From NCBI GenBank assembly GCA_023388635.1, contig JAEWFW010000041.1:1-22393 (forward strand): DNA of 22,393 nucleotides, written 5' to 3'. Source of the DNA: Bacillota bacterium (GTDB taxonomy: Bacteria; Bacillota; Bacilli; Desulfuribacillales; Desulfuribacillaceae). The notes under the pieces were generated by a model, which did not search any database, was not told where the DNA came from, and worked only from the letters and a program-made list of their open reading frames with translations. This document shows, one piece after another, positions 22,317 through 22,393 of this stretch. The position numbers and the translations under genes are program-made. Position 1 is the stretch's first letter, and each line of letters begins with the position of its first letter.

Positions 22317-22393
22317 AATAATTATACGTTGAATTTCTTAGAAAAATAGGTAAAAGATTGTTAGATTCTATTTAAAATAAAAAAATAGCCCTC

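Noticed and set aside
1..22393. CRISPR array, riboswitch, T-box or prophage
   Set aside because: No regularly spaced repeats, no leader fold that I recognise and no phage genes were seen.

Overview
The window reads as chromosome of a Gram-positive Bacillota, most likely a clostridium or a Paenibacillaceae-type bacterium. The reasons are strong purine-rich ribosome binding sites, a PdaC-type peptidoglycan deacetylase, a lipoprotein-based amino acid ABC transporter, an AmmeMemoRadiSam locus, a very large secreted protein ending in three S-layer homology (SLH) domains, and IS3- and IS1182-type transposase remnants. The genus cannot be fixed from this sequence.

Layout. Positions 1-8300 are read entirely leftward (minus strand): tRNA-Ala(TGC), a membrane-anchored polysaccharide deacetylase, a CPBP intramembrane protease, a three-gene polar amino acid ABC transporter (binding lipoprotein, permease, ATPase), glucosamine-6-phosphate deaminase, and an AmmeMemoRadiSam pair (radical SAM enzyme plus a MEMO1-AMMECR1 fusion overlapping by 4 bases). 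A 226-bp divergent region separates this from a large-subunit HPII-type catalase on the plus strand. The catalase converges on an alpha/beta hydrolase across a long shared hairpin terminator.

From about 11.67 to 13.04 kb lies a decayed IS3-family element. Its orfA is intact, but orfB carries a frameshifting deletion and has lost the first Asp of the DDE triad. Back-to-back terminators follow. An 8.6-kb minus-strand gene (2867 aa) then encodes a secreted, SLH-anchored multidomain protein with Calx-beta, EF-hand-like, carboxypeptidase-regulatory-like, propeller-like and Big_2-like segments. It has its own promoter, an 18-bp palindrome near its start site and its own terminator. Upstream of it lies the 3' remnant of an IS1182-type transposase and two adjacent hairpins.

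How the genes fit together. The deacetylase and the SLH protein act on the cell envelope. NagB feeds amino sugars into glycolysis and could recycle wall sugars. The ABC system imports a polar amino acid. Catalase removes peroxide. AmmeMemoRadiSam is a conserved system of unresolved bacterial function. No single pathway spans the window. The points most worth a second look are the fused AmmeMemoRadiSam operon, the giant surface protein with a split Calx-beta module and tandem repeat, and several clean palindromes sitting on or beside promoters.
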